Assembly: GCA_039908285.1 (NCBI GenBank)
Contig: JAMOBE010000002.1
Coordinates: forward strand, 1 to 64,000
Direction of reading: 5' to 3'
DNA: 64,000 nucleotides
Source of the DNA: JAMOBE01 sp039908285
GTDB taxonomy: Bacteria > Pseudomonadota > Alphaproteobacteria > Rhodospirillales > Rhodospirillaceae
Shown here: piece after piece, positions 25,492 to 33,971 of the stretch
Layout of the letters: every line of letters begins with the position of its first letter
Position numbering within the stretch: position 1 is the first letter of the stretch
Program-made: the position numbers and the translations under genes
The notes under the pieces: model-generated
Database searches by the model: none
Seen by the model: only the letters and a program-made list of their open reading frames with translations
What the model was told of the DNA's origin: nothing

Positions 25492-27420
25492 TCACTCTTT
25501 CCGCTCGGCGGTATCTATCGGCACGACATAGACCGCCGCCCCTCCCCAGTTGCGACCGAGACTGAGGGTGGCCTCCGCCGGCCCGAGCTGCAGGGTCCAG
25601 TCACCCGGGCAGGCCACGCTGCGGAAGCCATGGCGGATGGCGAGGGCCCGCCACTGGTCGGGGCTGCGCTCTTCCCATTCCCGACGCAGGGCCGCGCCGT
25701 ATCCTCCCTGACCGATGGCGATGACGGCCCGTCCATACAGCTCCTCCGGCGGATTGAAATAGTCGATGGCGTAGACGTCCCTCATGATCACCGCGACCCT
25801 CGGGGCGATGGCCGGGACATAGGGAATGATATCGAGCGCACCAACGTCGAGAAGCACCGGCGGCGCCATGAGACCCAGCGTCATGATCCGCTGGGTTCTT
25901 TCATCCGAGATGGCGATGGGTGTCGGCACGTTGGCGAACAGAGGCGCCACGATGTCGTTGGCCCGCTGGTGATTGCTGGGCTTTCCCGTCACGACGATCC
26001 AGGTGGCCAACACGCCGCCAGCCAGCCACGCCGCCATCGAATCCCACCGACCGGGGAGACGGAACGGGGGGGTGCGTCGCGCCGCCACCACCCCGAGCAC
26101 CCCCAGCGCCGCGGCGAGGCATCCACCCACCGGCCCGGCCAGGACTCCCGGCAACGCGTCTCCCGGCAACGCGTCTCCGGCCAGTGCCAGACTGGCCGTC
26201 ACCACCAGCCCGACCGCCGCCAGCGGATGGGGGAGCCTGTGCAGCAGCAGACCGCAGGTGACGGCAAAGGTCACCGCGATGGGAGTGTTGAGCAGCCGAT
26301 TGGGCAGAGGGACCAGCACGACACTGGGCAGATGCGGCCGCAGCAGATGAAACAGCAGGTAAACGGCGATGGCCGCGGCACCACCGCCGATCAGGCTGAC
26401 GCAGGCGATGCGGGCGCCGGGAGAGGGACGTGACCACCGCAGGTGAAGCGCCAGGGCCACCAGCGTCAGCACGGCCTGAACCACCACGACCGCCCTGTCG
26501 GTGTTGAAGACCTGGTTGCGGTGGACATCCCAGAAAAGAAGAAAGGCCTCAAGGTAGATCGATGGCGCCGGGTCAGGCTGGACCACGTCGGGATTGGCCT
26601 GCCACAGCTTGATCGCCCACAGGACCAGTCCAAGGAGGGCCCCGGCCGCCGCCCCCTGCATAAGCATCCATATGCTTACCCACTCCCTCTCCCCCTCGAG
26701 GGGGAGAGGGAGTGGGTGAGGGGGTGGGGCAACCGGCACCATCCCGAGAGCTTCAGCGCCCCCCTCACCCAACCCTCTCCCCCCGAAGAGGGGGGGAGAG
26801 GGCTTTCTGGTCACCAGCACGGCGGCCGCGGTGACACCCAGGCTCCAGGTGCCAAGCATCACGTGGGCGGCCGGAAGAAACCCGAGGACGAAGCCGGCAC
26901 CGCGCCACCACCCCACCGCCAGCAGCCCCGTCGCGTACAGGACCAGGCCGAGGGCGATGATGCCGGTGGACGGCGCCTCGAACACCGCGATCAGGTAGTC
27001 GGTGCCAATGGTGAACGGGACGTGCCAGCAGAACGCCAGGCCAGCCAGCACCGCCGCCGTCGTCCACCCGCTGAGGGAAAAGACCAGCAGCGCCATGGCC
27101 TGGCAGTAAAGCACGCCCTGAAGCACCGACAGACTCCTGACGACGTCGGCCGGTCCGCCACCGGCCCGCAGGATCGCCGCGGCGAACTGGGGCACGGCCG
27201 AGTAGACGTGCTCATAGACGATGGCGGCAAGATTGCCCGGGGGAAACGCCGATGGGTTGGCGTAGTAGACGGCGGGAAACAGCACGTCGGAAATGGGCGT
27301 GCGGACATACCCGAGCACGGCACCCACCAGTCCAGCCAGCAGGAACGCTACGATCGCTCCCTTTCCCCCTTGAGGGCTATCAAGCCCTCCCCCATCAAGG
27401 GGTTGGTGCCTCCGCTTCAC
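25492..27420 (-). CDS. Polytopic membrane protein with in-frame palindromic repeats
   Basis: A 642-residue protein of unknown function with about 10-12 predicted transmembrane helices (for example GAIVAFLLAGLVGAVLGYV and AAIAVYLLFHLL) and a soluble C-terminal domain of about 150 residues (DIIPYVPAIAPRVAVIMRDVYAID, YGRAVIAIGQGGYG). The GTG start overlaps the valS stop. Two repeat pieces are translated in frame: one right after the start (about residues 5-21, QPLDGGGLDSPQGGKG) and a ~125 bp composite at about residues 205-247, between two helices, giving PSPPLFGGRGLGEGG and PPPHPLPLPLEGERE. A tandem GDALP duplication lies near residue 420. The inserts fall in hydrophilic loops, so the protein may still fold. 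Confidence 0.75.
   Translation of the reverse strand: MKRRHQPLDGGGLDSPQGGKGAIVAFLLAGLVGAVLGYVRTPISDVLFPAVYYANPSAFPPGNLAAIVYEHVYSAVPQFAAAILRAGGGPADVVRSLSVLQGVLYCQAMALLVFSLSGWTTAAVLAGLAFCWHVPFTIGTDYLIAVFEAPSTGIIALGLVLYATGLLAVGWWRGAGFVLGFLPAAHVMLGTWSLGVTAAAVLVTRKPSPPLFGGRGLGEGGAEALGMVPVAPPPHPLPLPLEGEREWVSIWMLMQGAAAGALLGLVLWAIKLWQANPDVVQPDPAPSIYLEAFLLFWDVHRNQVFNTDRAVVVVQAVLTLVALALHLRWSRPSPGARIACVSLIGGGAAAIAVYLLFHLLRPHLPSVVLVPLPNRLLNTPIAVTFAVTCGLLLHRLPHPLAAVGLVVTASLALAGDALPGDALPGVLAGPVGGCLAAALGVLGVVAARRTPPFRLPGRWDSMAAWLAGGVLATWIVVTGKPSNHQRANDIVAPLFANVPTPIAISDERTQRIMTLGLMAPPVLLDVGALDIIPYVPAIAPRVAVIMRDVYAIDYFNPPEELYGRAVIAIGQGGYGAALRREWEERSPDQWRALAIRHGFRSVACPGDWTLQLGPAEATLSLGRNWGGAAVYVVPIDTAERKE
26681..26804. 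repeat. Composite palindromic repeat, copy inside a gene
   Basis: Two dyads in tandem: ACTCCCTCTCCCCCTCGAGG with its mirror, then a spacer with GGCACCAT, then CCCTCACCCAACCCTCTCC with its mirror. It matches 44739-44862 in order, orientation and spacing. Read on the minus strand it has no stop codon. Confidence 0.88.
27361..27400. repeat. CCCTCCCCCATCAAGGGG palindrome at a gene start
   Basis: Contains CCCCCTTGAGGG, CTATCAAG, CCCTCCCCCATCAAGGGG. It lies in the first codons of the membrane-protein gene just past the valS stop, and is read in frame. Confidence 0.7.
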
Positions 27421-30068
27421 TCCGCGGCGATCCGACTCAGGGCCTGGGCCAGGCGGTCGCGGGCGGCGGCGTGGTCGGCGCGGCGGTCGCGTTGCTCCTC
27501 CACCACCTCCGGTGGGGCCTTGGCCATGAAGCCCTCGTTGCCGAGCTTCTTGTCCACCTTGGCGATTTCACCCTCGAGCTTCTGGATCTCGCGGGTCAGG
27601 CGCGCCTTCTCCTGGGCGAGGTCGATCACCCCCGCCAGCGGCAGCACCACCGTGGCTTCACCCACCACCACCTGCGCGGCACCCTTGACCACCGTGTCGG
27701 CGTCGGCGACCTCGGCCCGCTCCAGGCGGGCCAGGGTGACCACCAGGTCCCGGTAGGTCTTGAGGCGGGCGGCCGTCGTCGCGGAGGCGCCCTTGAGAAG
27801 GAGCGGGATGCGGGCGCCCGGCGGCACGTTCATCTCCGACCGCACCGAGCGCACCTCGGACACCAGGGTCACCACCCAGTCCATCTCCGCCTCGGCCTCC
27901 GGGTCGGCGGTGATGGCGAAGTCGGGCCAGGCCGTTTCGATCAGCCGACCATCGCGCTGCGGCGAGAGCTGCTCCCACAGCTCCTCGGTGATGAAGGGCA
28001 TGAAGGGATGCAGGATGGTCAGGATGCGGTCCAGCACCCAGGCGGTGGTGGCGCGGGTCTCGGCCCCGGCATCGGCATCGGCGCCGCCGAAGATGGGCTT
28101 GGCGAACTCCAGGTACCAGTCGCAGAAGGTGCCCCAGGTGAAGGCGTGGCAGATCTGCGCCGCATCGTTGAAGCGATAGGCGGCCAGGGCCTCGGCCACC
28201 CGACGGCCGGTGTCCAGCACCTTGCCGATGATCCAGCGGTTGACCGTCTCGCGGACCGCGTCGGGGGCGAATCCCGGCACGGGAGCGCACTCGTTCATCT
28301 GGCAGAAGCGGGCGGCGTTCCAAAGTTTCGTGGAGAAGTTGCGATAGCCCTGGACCCGGGCCTCGCTCATCCGGATGTCGCGCCCGGGCGCCGCCAGCGC
28401 CGCCAGGGTAAAGCGCACCGCGTCGCAGCCGTAGGTGTCGATCAGGCCGAGGGGGTCGATGACGTTGCCCTTGGACTTGGACATCTTCTGGCCGCGCTCG
28501 TCGCGCACCAGGGCGTGGATGTAGATGGCGCGGAACGGCACCTCACCCATGAAGTGGATGCCCATCATCATCATCCGGGCGACCCAGAAAAAGATGATGT
28601 CGAAGCCGGTGACCAGCACGTCGGTCGGGTAGTAGCGGGCGACCTCGGGCACGGCCTCGGGCCAGCCCAGGGTCGAGAACGGCCACAGCGCCGACGAGAA
28701 CCAGGTGTCGAGCACGTCCTGATCGCGGACCAGCTCCACCGGTTGTTTGTGGTGGGCCAGGGCGGCTGCCATGGCCTCCTCCTCCGTCTCGGCGACGAAG
28801 ATGGTGCCGTCCGGACCGTACCAGGCCGGTACCTGGTGCCCCCACCAGATCTGGCGGGAAATGCACCAGGGCTGGATGTTGCGCATCCACTCGTAATAGG
28901 TGTTCTCCCAGTGCCGGGGAACGAAGACCGTGCGTCCCTCCTCGACCGCCTTCAGGGCCGGGCCGGCCAGAGTCCTGGCGTCGACGAACCACTGGTCGGT
29001 GAGCCACGGCTCGATCACCACCCCGGAGCGGTCACCGTAGGGGACGGTCATCGGGTTGTCGGCGATCTTTTCCAGAAGTCCCCGGGCCTCCATCTCGGCC
29101 ACCACCCTGTCGCGGGCGACGAAGCGGTCCAGGCCCCGATAGGCCTCGGGCACGGCGTCGTTGAGGCGCGCATCGCGGTCGAGGACGTTGATCATGGCCA
29201 GGCCATGGCGCCGCCCCACCTCGAAGTCGTTGAAGTCGTGGGCCGGCGTGATCTTGACGGCGCCCGAGCCCTTTTCCGGGTCGGCGTAGGCGTCGGCGAC
29301 GATGGGAATCGGCCGCTCGGCAATGGGCAGGATGCAGCGGCGGCCAATCAGGTGCTGATAGCGCTCGTCGTCGGGGTGGACGGCGACCGCGGTATCGCCC
29401 AGCATGGTCTCCGGCCGGGTGGTGGCGACGGTGATGAAGGCGCCCTCCTCCCCCTCCAGGGGGTAGCGGAAGTACCACAGGGAGCCCGTGACCTCCCGCT
29501 GCTCCACCTCGAGGTCGGAAATGGCGGTGTGCAGGCGGGGATCCCAGTTGACCAGACGCTTGTCACGGTAGATCAGGCCCTGCCGGTGCAGGTCGACGAA
29601 CACCTTGCGCACGGCGCGCGACAGGCCCTCGTCCATGGTGAAGCGCTCGCGGCCCCAGTCGGGCGAGGCGCCGAGACGGCGAAGCTGGCGGGTGATGGTG
29701 CCGCCCGACTCCTCCTTCCACGTCCACACCCGGCGGATGAAGTCGTCCCGGCCCAGGTCGTGGCGGGTGATGCCCTCCGCCTCCAGTTGCCGCTCCACCA
29801 CCATCTGCGTCGCGATGCCGGCATGGTCGGTGCCCGGTTGCCACAGGGCGTCCAGCCCCCGCATGCGGTGGTGGCGGATCAGCACGTCCTGAAGGGTGAA
29901 GGTCAGCGCGTGGCCCATGTGCAGGCTGCCGGTGACGTTCGGCGGCGGCATCATGATGGTGTAGGGCTTAGCCGATGAGCGGACGTCGGCGGCGAAGGCC
30001 CCCGACTCCTCCCAGCGCCGATAGTGTTTCGCCTCAACCTCGGCGGGCCGATATGTCTTGTCCAGCAT
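27417..30068 (-). CDS. valS: Valyl-tRNA synthetase
   Basis: An 883-residue class I enzyme that charges tRNA-Val and edits mischarged threonine. The HIGH motif is in PPNVTGSLHMGHAL near residue 45, KMSKS in GQKMSKSKGNVIDPLG, the editing (CP1) domain is in place, and the C-terminus carries the coiled coil (LAQEKARLTREIQKLEGEIAKVDKKL). I use the ATG at 30066-30068 (MLDKTYRP) behind GGGAGGGAAGG rather than an earlier in-frame start that reads through repeat DNA. It lies downstream of popZ, with a repeat-filled 364 bp spacer. Confidence 0.97.
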   Translation of the reverse strand: MLDKTYRPAEVEAKHYRRWEESGAFAADVRSSAKPYTIMMPPPNVTGSLHMGHALTFTLQDVLIRHHRMRGLDALWQPGTDHAGIATQMVVERQLEAEGITRHDLGRDDFIRRVWTWKEESGGTITRQLRRLGASPDWGRERFTMDEGLSRAVRKVFVDLHRQGLIYRDKRLVNWDPRLHTAISDLEVEQREVTGSLWYFRYPLEGEEGAFITVATTRPETMLGDTAVAVHPDDERYQHLIGRRCILPIAERPIPIVADAYADPEKGSGAVKITPAHDFNDFEVGRRHGLAMINVLDRDARLNDAVPEAYRGLDRFVARDRVVAEMEARGLLEKIADNPMTVPYGDRSGVVIEPWLTDQWFVDARTLAGPALKAVEEGRTVFVPRHWENTYYEWMRNIQPWCISRQIWWGHQVPAWYGPDGTIFVAETEEEAMAAALAHHKQPVELVRDQDVLDTWFSSALWPFSTLGWPEAVPEVARYYPTDVLVTGFDIIFFWVARMMMMGIHFMGEVPFRAIYIHALVRDERGQKMSKSKGNVIDPLGLIDTYGCDAVRFTLAALAAPGRDIRMSEARVQGYRNFSTKLWNAARFCQMNECAPVPGFAPDAVRETVNRWIIGKVLDTGRRVAEALAAYRFNDAAQICHAFTWGTFCDWYLEFAKPIFGGADADAGAETRATTAWVLDRILTILHPFMPFITEELWEQLSPQRDGRLIETAWPDFAITADPEAEAEMDWVVTLVSEVRSVRSEMNVPPGARIPLLLKGASATTAARLKTYRDLVVTLARLERAEVADADTVVKGAAQVVVGEATVVLPLAGVIDLAQEKARLTREIQKLEGEIAKVDKKLGNEGFMAKAPPEVVEEQRDRRADHAAARDRLAQALSRIAAE

Positions 30069-30104
30069 CGCCGAACCTTCCCTCCCTGATGACATGGTTC
30101 CTTC

Positions 30105-30400
30105 CCGCAAACTTAAGCCCTCCCCATCAAGGGCTACCGTATGCACACAAGTCGGACAAACTGGGCTGTAGGGTGTTCGCTGTAGAAACTATCCGTTTCC
30201 CGCAAAAAAAGCCCTCCCCCTTGATGGGGGAGGGTTGGGTGGGGGTGAAGGTGCAGCACGTAGGTGCATCGGGATGAACCAAAAAATTCAGCTTTTGTGC
30301 GAACAGGCTGCTGTGCGCGCGCTTCGCTGCCACCCCCACCCAAACCCTCCCCCATCAAGGGGGAGGGCTTAAGTTTGCTGGAGACTTGTGTGCATACGGA
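30105..30400. repeat. Nested repeat array between popZ and valS
   Basis: The spacer is almost entirely repeats. Copy 2 of the long dispersed repeat is at 30137-30236. A 17 bp perfect inverted pair CCGTATGCACACAAGTC (30137-30153) and GACTTGTGTGCATACGG (30383-30399) encloses the array. CCCTCCCCC/GGGGGAGGG dyads lie at about 30115-30133, 30211-30235 and 30345-30370, and GCAAACTTAAGCCCTCCCC occurs at both ends in opposite orientations. Open frames here are repeat shadows, not genes. Any popZ terminator or valS promoter must lie within it. Confidence 0.85.
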
Positions 30401-30432
30401 AGCCCATTGGAGGAGAGGGCTATGGGTGTGGC

Positions 30433-31209
30433 CTACCATTGGGTGTCTTCGGCCTGATGCACCAGCCGTTCGATTTCCTTGCTGACGATGCGGTCGATCA
30501 TGGCCGGGAGATTGGCGTCCAGCCATTCCCGCAGCATCGGCCGCAGCAGTTCGCGAACGATCTGCTCCAGGGTCACCTCGGCCTTGCCGACGCCGAGGGT
30601 GCGGTCGCGGGACACCATGCGGGCCAGTTCCGCCAGGGCGACGGACGAGACGGCGGCCGTCGGCGGCGATACCAGGCCATCCTCGGGCACGTACTCGATC
30701 GACGGGCGGGGATCGAGCTTGAACTGCCGGGCCGGCGGGGGTTCGGGCTCGGTGGCGAATTCGGGTTCCGGCTCGAAGCTGGGCGCCGGTTCCGGCTCGT
30801 CGCCGAAGTCGGGTTCCGGCTCGGGCTCGACGAGTCCCGGGATGAGGTTGAGGACGTCCTCTTCCTCCTCGGCCACCATCATGTCGTCGGTGAGTTCGAG
30901 GATTTCCTCTTCCTCGGGCTCGGGCTCCGGTTCCGGTTCCGGTTCCGGCTCAAGCATGTCTTCAATGGGCTCGAACTCTGGCTCCGGTTCGGGCTCCGGC
31001 TCCGGTTCGGGCTCCGGCTCGAGCATGTCCTCGATGGGCTCGGGCTCCGGCTCGGGCTCGGGCTCGGGCTCGGGTTTCGGGGGTGGCGGCGGGGCGGCGG
31101 CCTTCGGCTTCTCCTTGGCCGCTTCCTCCTCATCCTCCGACAAAATCCGCCTGATGGAGGCGAGGATGTCCTCCATCGACGGTTCTTGCTGGGATCGATC
31201 GTCACTCAT
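30433..31209 (-). CDS. popZ: PopZ-like polar organising protein (DUF2497)
   Basis: A 258-residue protein with the PopZ layout: a conserved N-terminal helix (EPSMEDILASIRRILSEDE), a long acidic proline/glutamate linker, and a C-terminal oligomerisation helix region (TLEQIVRELLRPMLREWLDANLPAMIDRIVSKEIERL). PopZ forms a polar scaffold that anchors the chromosome origin and signalling proteins in alphaproteobacteria. The linker here is mostly EP dipeptide repeats (about residues 45-160) built from GGCTCC/GGTTCC-type tandem DNA, likely variable in length. It is flanked by tolC and valS, its usual setting in this group. Confidence 0.9.
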   Translation of the reverse strand: MSDDRSQQEPSMEDILASIRRILSEDEEEAAKEKPKAAAPPPPPKPEPEPEPEPEPEPIEDMLEPEPEPEPEPEPEPEFEPIEDMLEPEPEPEPEPEPEEEEILELTDDMMVAEEEEDVLNLIPGLVEPEPEPDFGDEPEPAPSFEPEPEFATEPEPPPARQFKLDPRPSIEYVPEDGLVSPPTAAVSSVALAELARMVSRDRTLGVGKAEVTLEQIVRELLRPMLREWLDANLPAMIDRIVSKEIERLVHQAEDTQW

Positions 31210-31338
31210 CGCACGTCATTCCCGAATCCAACGGCACACACCCAAACCGGGCAGACATCTTTGACGTGTCGTGCCCGGACGGCCACCATCGAGCGGTCGG
31301 TGGCCTCGACAATCCCCCTGGCGCGTGCCAGTCGGCCG

Positions 31339-32739
31339 TCACTTCCTGCGGCCGGTCAGTTCGCCCTCCCTGGCGTCGGTGTCGGCGGAGGCCTGGCCAC
31401 CGATCCACTTCTCGCGTACTTCGCGATAATTCACCTCGGGATCATAGCGTTCCGTCGGCAGGTTGAGCCCCTGCGCGTTCATGCGGCCCACCGCCACCAG
31501 AAGGTCGAAGGTGGCCGTGGCCTCGTCGCGCTGGGCCTTCACCAGGCTGACGCGGGCGTCCAGCAGTTCCTGCTCGGCATTCAGGACGTCGAGCACGGTG
31601 CGAGATCCGACCTGAGACTCGCGCTGGACGCCGTCGAGGGCGATCTGCGCCGAGTCGATCTGGGCCTGCAGGGACTTGATCTGGGCCCGCGCCGACACCA
31701 GCGTGTCCCAGGCGGTCGCCGCGCCCTCGATGGCCTTGCGGCGGGCGTCGTCCACCTCCAGCTTGCGCTGGCCGGCGGTGTGCTTGGCCTCCCGCAGCTT
31801 GGCGTAGGTCGCCCCCTGTTCGTAGATCGGCACGGAAACCCGAAGGACGGCCTCGTTGGTCTCGGTGTGGGATGTCTTCGACGACTGGCGGAATTCCCGC
31901 GATCCCTTGATGTCCAGGGACACCGTCGGCCGCAGGGCGCCACGGACCACCTCGATGTTGTGCTCGGCCGACAGCGCGGTGCGGCCGGCGGCGATCACCG
32001 TCGGATTGCTGGCCTGGGCCAGCGAGGTCGCCTCCTCGAGGGACTTCGGAAGGTCCATGGTCAGATTGGGCTGAACCACCTTTTCCGGAGGCGTGCCGAT
32101 CACCCGGACATAGGTGGCCCGCGAGGTTTCGAGGGTTCCCTCCGACTGGATGCGCGCGGCCTTGGTCTTGGCCAGTCGCGCCTGCGACTGGGCCACGTCG
32201 GTGCGGGTGATCTCGCCGACGCGGAAGCGGTCCTGGGCGGCCTCGTACTGGCGCTGCAGGACCTGTTCGTTGCTGATGTTGAGTTCGAGCACCGCCTGAT
32301 CGCGCACCACGTTGAGATAGGCGGTGGCGGCGGCCGACAGGACCGTCTGTTCGATGGACAAAAGCTGGGCGCGCTCCGCCTGCACATCCGCCTCGGCCTT
32401 GTCGGTCCCGGCGACGGTGCGGCCGCCGTTGTAGAGATTCTGCGACAGGGTCAGGCTGGCGGTGCGCGGAGAGCGCCACTGCTCCGGCGGCACGAGGGCG
32501 TTCGTCTCGTAGAGGCCGCGCCCGGCGCTGCCGCTGAAGCTCACCGTCGGGCGCCAGGTGGCCAGGGCCTGCGGCACCTGCTCGTCGGTCGCCCGGCCCT
32601 GGGCGCGGCGGGCTTCAAGCTGCGGATTGGTGCGATAGGCGGCCACCAGGGCCTCCTCGAGGGTTTCCGCCTGGGCGGGAACGACCGACAGCCCCAAAGC
32701 CCCGGCGATCACCGCCGCCCCGATAACGGACGTCCTCAT
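31339..32739 (-). CDS. tolC: TolC-family outer-membrane efflux protein
   Basis: A 466-residue protein with a signal peptide (cleavage probably after AQA, near residue 22) starting at an ATG behind GGGGAGG. Two repeated halves of the TolC fold are visible: TLEEALVAAYRTNPQLEARRAQ at the start of the first and SLEEATSLAQASNPTVIAA at the second, with SLTLSQNLYNGGRT and LRVSVPIYEQGATYAKLREA strand-helix boundaries. It forms the trimeric exit duct for type I secretion and RND pumps. No inner-membrane partner is adjacent. Confidence 0.94.
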   Translation of the reverse strand: MRTSVIGAAVIAGALGLSVVPAQAETLEEALVAAYRTNPQLEARRAQGRATDEQVPQALATWRPTVSFSGSAGRGLYETNALVPPEQWRSPRTASLTLSQNLYNGGRTVAGTDKAEADVQAERAQLLSIEQTVLSAAATAYLNVVRDQAVLELNISNEQVLQRQYEAAQDRFRVGEITRTDVAQSQARLAKTKAARIQSEGTLETSRATYVRVIGTPPEKVVQPNLTMDLPKSLEEATSLAQASNPTVIAAGRTALSAEHNIEVVRGALRPTVSLDIKGSREFRQSSKTSHTETNEAVLRVSVPIYEQGATYAKLREAKHTAGQRKLEVDDARRKAIEGAATAWDTLVSARAQIKSLQAQIDSAQIALDGVQRESQVGSRTVLDVLNAEQELLDARVSLVKAQRDEATATFDLLVAVGRMNAQGLNLPTERYDPEVNYREVREKWIGGQASADTDAREGELTGRRK

Positions 32740-32873
32740 ACCAGCCTCCCCTGACCCAGGTGAAGATGGGCACCTTACACGATCCCCATCCCACATCACC
32801 ACACGACAAAATATCCGTGTCCGGCCAATTATCAAGGCCGAAGTCCCTCTTCTGACCGTCATCCGCGAAATAA

Positions 32874-33203
32874 TCAGTAGATCGACATGCCGGGATCGAC
32901 CCGTCGCGCCCAGGCGTCAATTCCTCCCCGCAGATTGATGACGTTGGCGAAGCCATTGCGCCGCAACCACGACGTGACGTGCCAGCTTCGCACGCCGTGG
33001 TGACACAGGACGACCAGCGGACGATCCCGCGGCAATGCGCCAAGCTCGGCGCCAAGCTGTCCCATGGGGACCATCAGGCTTCCGGGCAGGGCGCAGATAC
33101 GCGTCTCCCACGGCTCCCGCACGTCGAGAACCAGGGGAGGATCCGGCGCCCGCAGGCGTCGGGCCAGGTCCTCGACCTCGATATCGCCTGGTGCATCGCT
33201 CAA
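32874..33203 (-). CDS. Rhodanese-domain sulfurtransferase
   Basis: A 109-residue single-domain rhodanese (GlpE-like). LVLDVREPWE is the N-terminal signature and the active loop is CHHGVRS with the catalytic Cys67. It should accept sulfane sulfur from thiosulfate or persulfides; the physiological acceptor is unknown. Ten bp downstream of pcm and upstream of tolC, so probably part of the same transcript. Confidence 0.92.
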   Translation of the reverse strand: MSDAPGDIEVEDLARRLRAPDPPLVLDVREPWETRICALPGSLMVPMGQLGAELGALPRDRPLVVLCHHGVRSWHVTSWLRRNGFANVINLRGGIDAWARRVDPGMSIY

Positions 33204-33213
33204 GAGAGTGCGC

Positions 33214-33864
33214 CTAAAAGACGAATCCCGCGTCCCGTTCGAATCCAGGCAGCTTCCCGACGCTGGCCTCGAAGGCGGTCCGATGACCGAACACGCCGCC
33301 CACCCGCGTGATCAGCGTCGCCTCGCCGACACCGCCATCCCGGACGACCGCGACCAGCCGGCCGCCCTCGGCGAGCTGATCGCGAATCCGGTCGGGGATG
33401 CGGGGAACCGAGCCCTCGAACACGATGACGTCATAGGGCGCCTGAGCCGGATATCCCTCGGCCAACGGCCCCACCATCACGGCGGCATTGTCGATGGACA
33501 GGGCGTTCAGGGCCTCGGTCGCCGCCTCCGCCAGCCGCGGGTCGCACTCGACGGCCAGGACCGTGCCCGCCATGCGGGCCAGGACGCCCGCCGAATAGCC
33601 GGTCGCGCAGCCGATGTCGAGGACCACATCGCCGGGCTGGATCGCCGCAATCTGCAACAGCCGCGCGAACACCATCGGCTCCATCAGATGGCGCCCGGCT
33701 CCCAGATCCAGGTCGGCGTCCATATAGGCGATGCCGCGGCAGGCGCCCGGAACGAACTCCTCGCGCGGCAGGCCCGAGATGGCGGCCACCACCAGCGGGT
33801 CGGTGACGTGGTTGGTCCGAATCTGGTTGGTGACCATTCTGCCGCGCGCGCTGCTGAAATCCAT
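33214..33864 (-). CDS. pcm: Protein-L-isoaspartate O-methyltransferase-like protein
   Basis: A 216-residue SAM-dependent methyltransferase of the PIMT family, which starts repair of isoaspartyl damage in proteins. Motifs: RMVTNQIRTNHVTDPLVVAA, GRHLMEPMVFARLLQ, and the SAM loop VVLDIGCATGYSAGVLA. The usual S in the S-x-P-x-(I/M/V)-(V/A) substrate region is not obvious, as in many alphaproteobacterial versions next to tolC. I prefer the ATG at 33862-33864; an earlier TTG would add seven residues. First gene of pcm-rhodanese-tolC-popZ-valS. Confidence 0.9.
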   Translation of the reverse strand: MDFSSARGRMVTNQIRTNHVTDPLVVAAISGLPREEFVPGACRGIAYMDADLDLGAGRHLMEPMVFARLLQIAAIQPGDVVLDIGCATGYSAGVLARMAGTVLAVECDPRLAEAATEALNALSIDNAAVMVGPLAEGYPAQAPYDVIVFEGSVPRIPDRIRDQLAEGGRLVAVVRDGGVGEATLITRVGGVFGHRTAFEASVGKLPGFERDAGFVF

Positions 33865-33971
33865 GACGATGATCCCCGATTGCAATTGCCGCAGCCCCGG
33901 GCGGGCGGAAGCACCGGCGCATACTGCCCAAGCCGCCCGGAAAACTCAATCCCGATGGCTTTCCGAGCCTG

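Noticed and set aside
27252..29978. 908-residue plus-strand frame opposite valS
   Set aside because: Antisense shadow; ValS signatures are complete on the minus strand.
30127..30526. Minus-strand frames between popZ and valS
   Set aside because: They are translations of palindromic repeats only (PSPIKGEG-type peptides).
30388..32754. 788-residue plus-strand frame opposite popZ and tolC
   Set aside because: Shadow of two recognised genes, with low-complexity mirror of the EP repeats.
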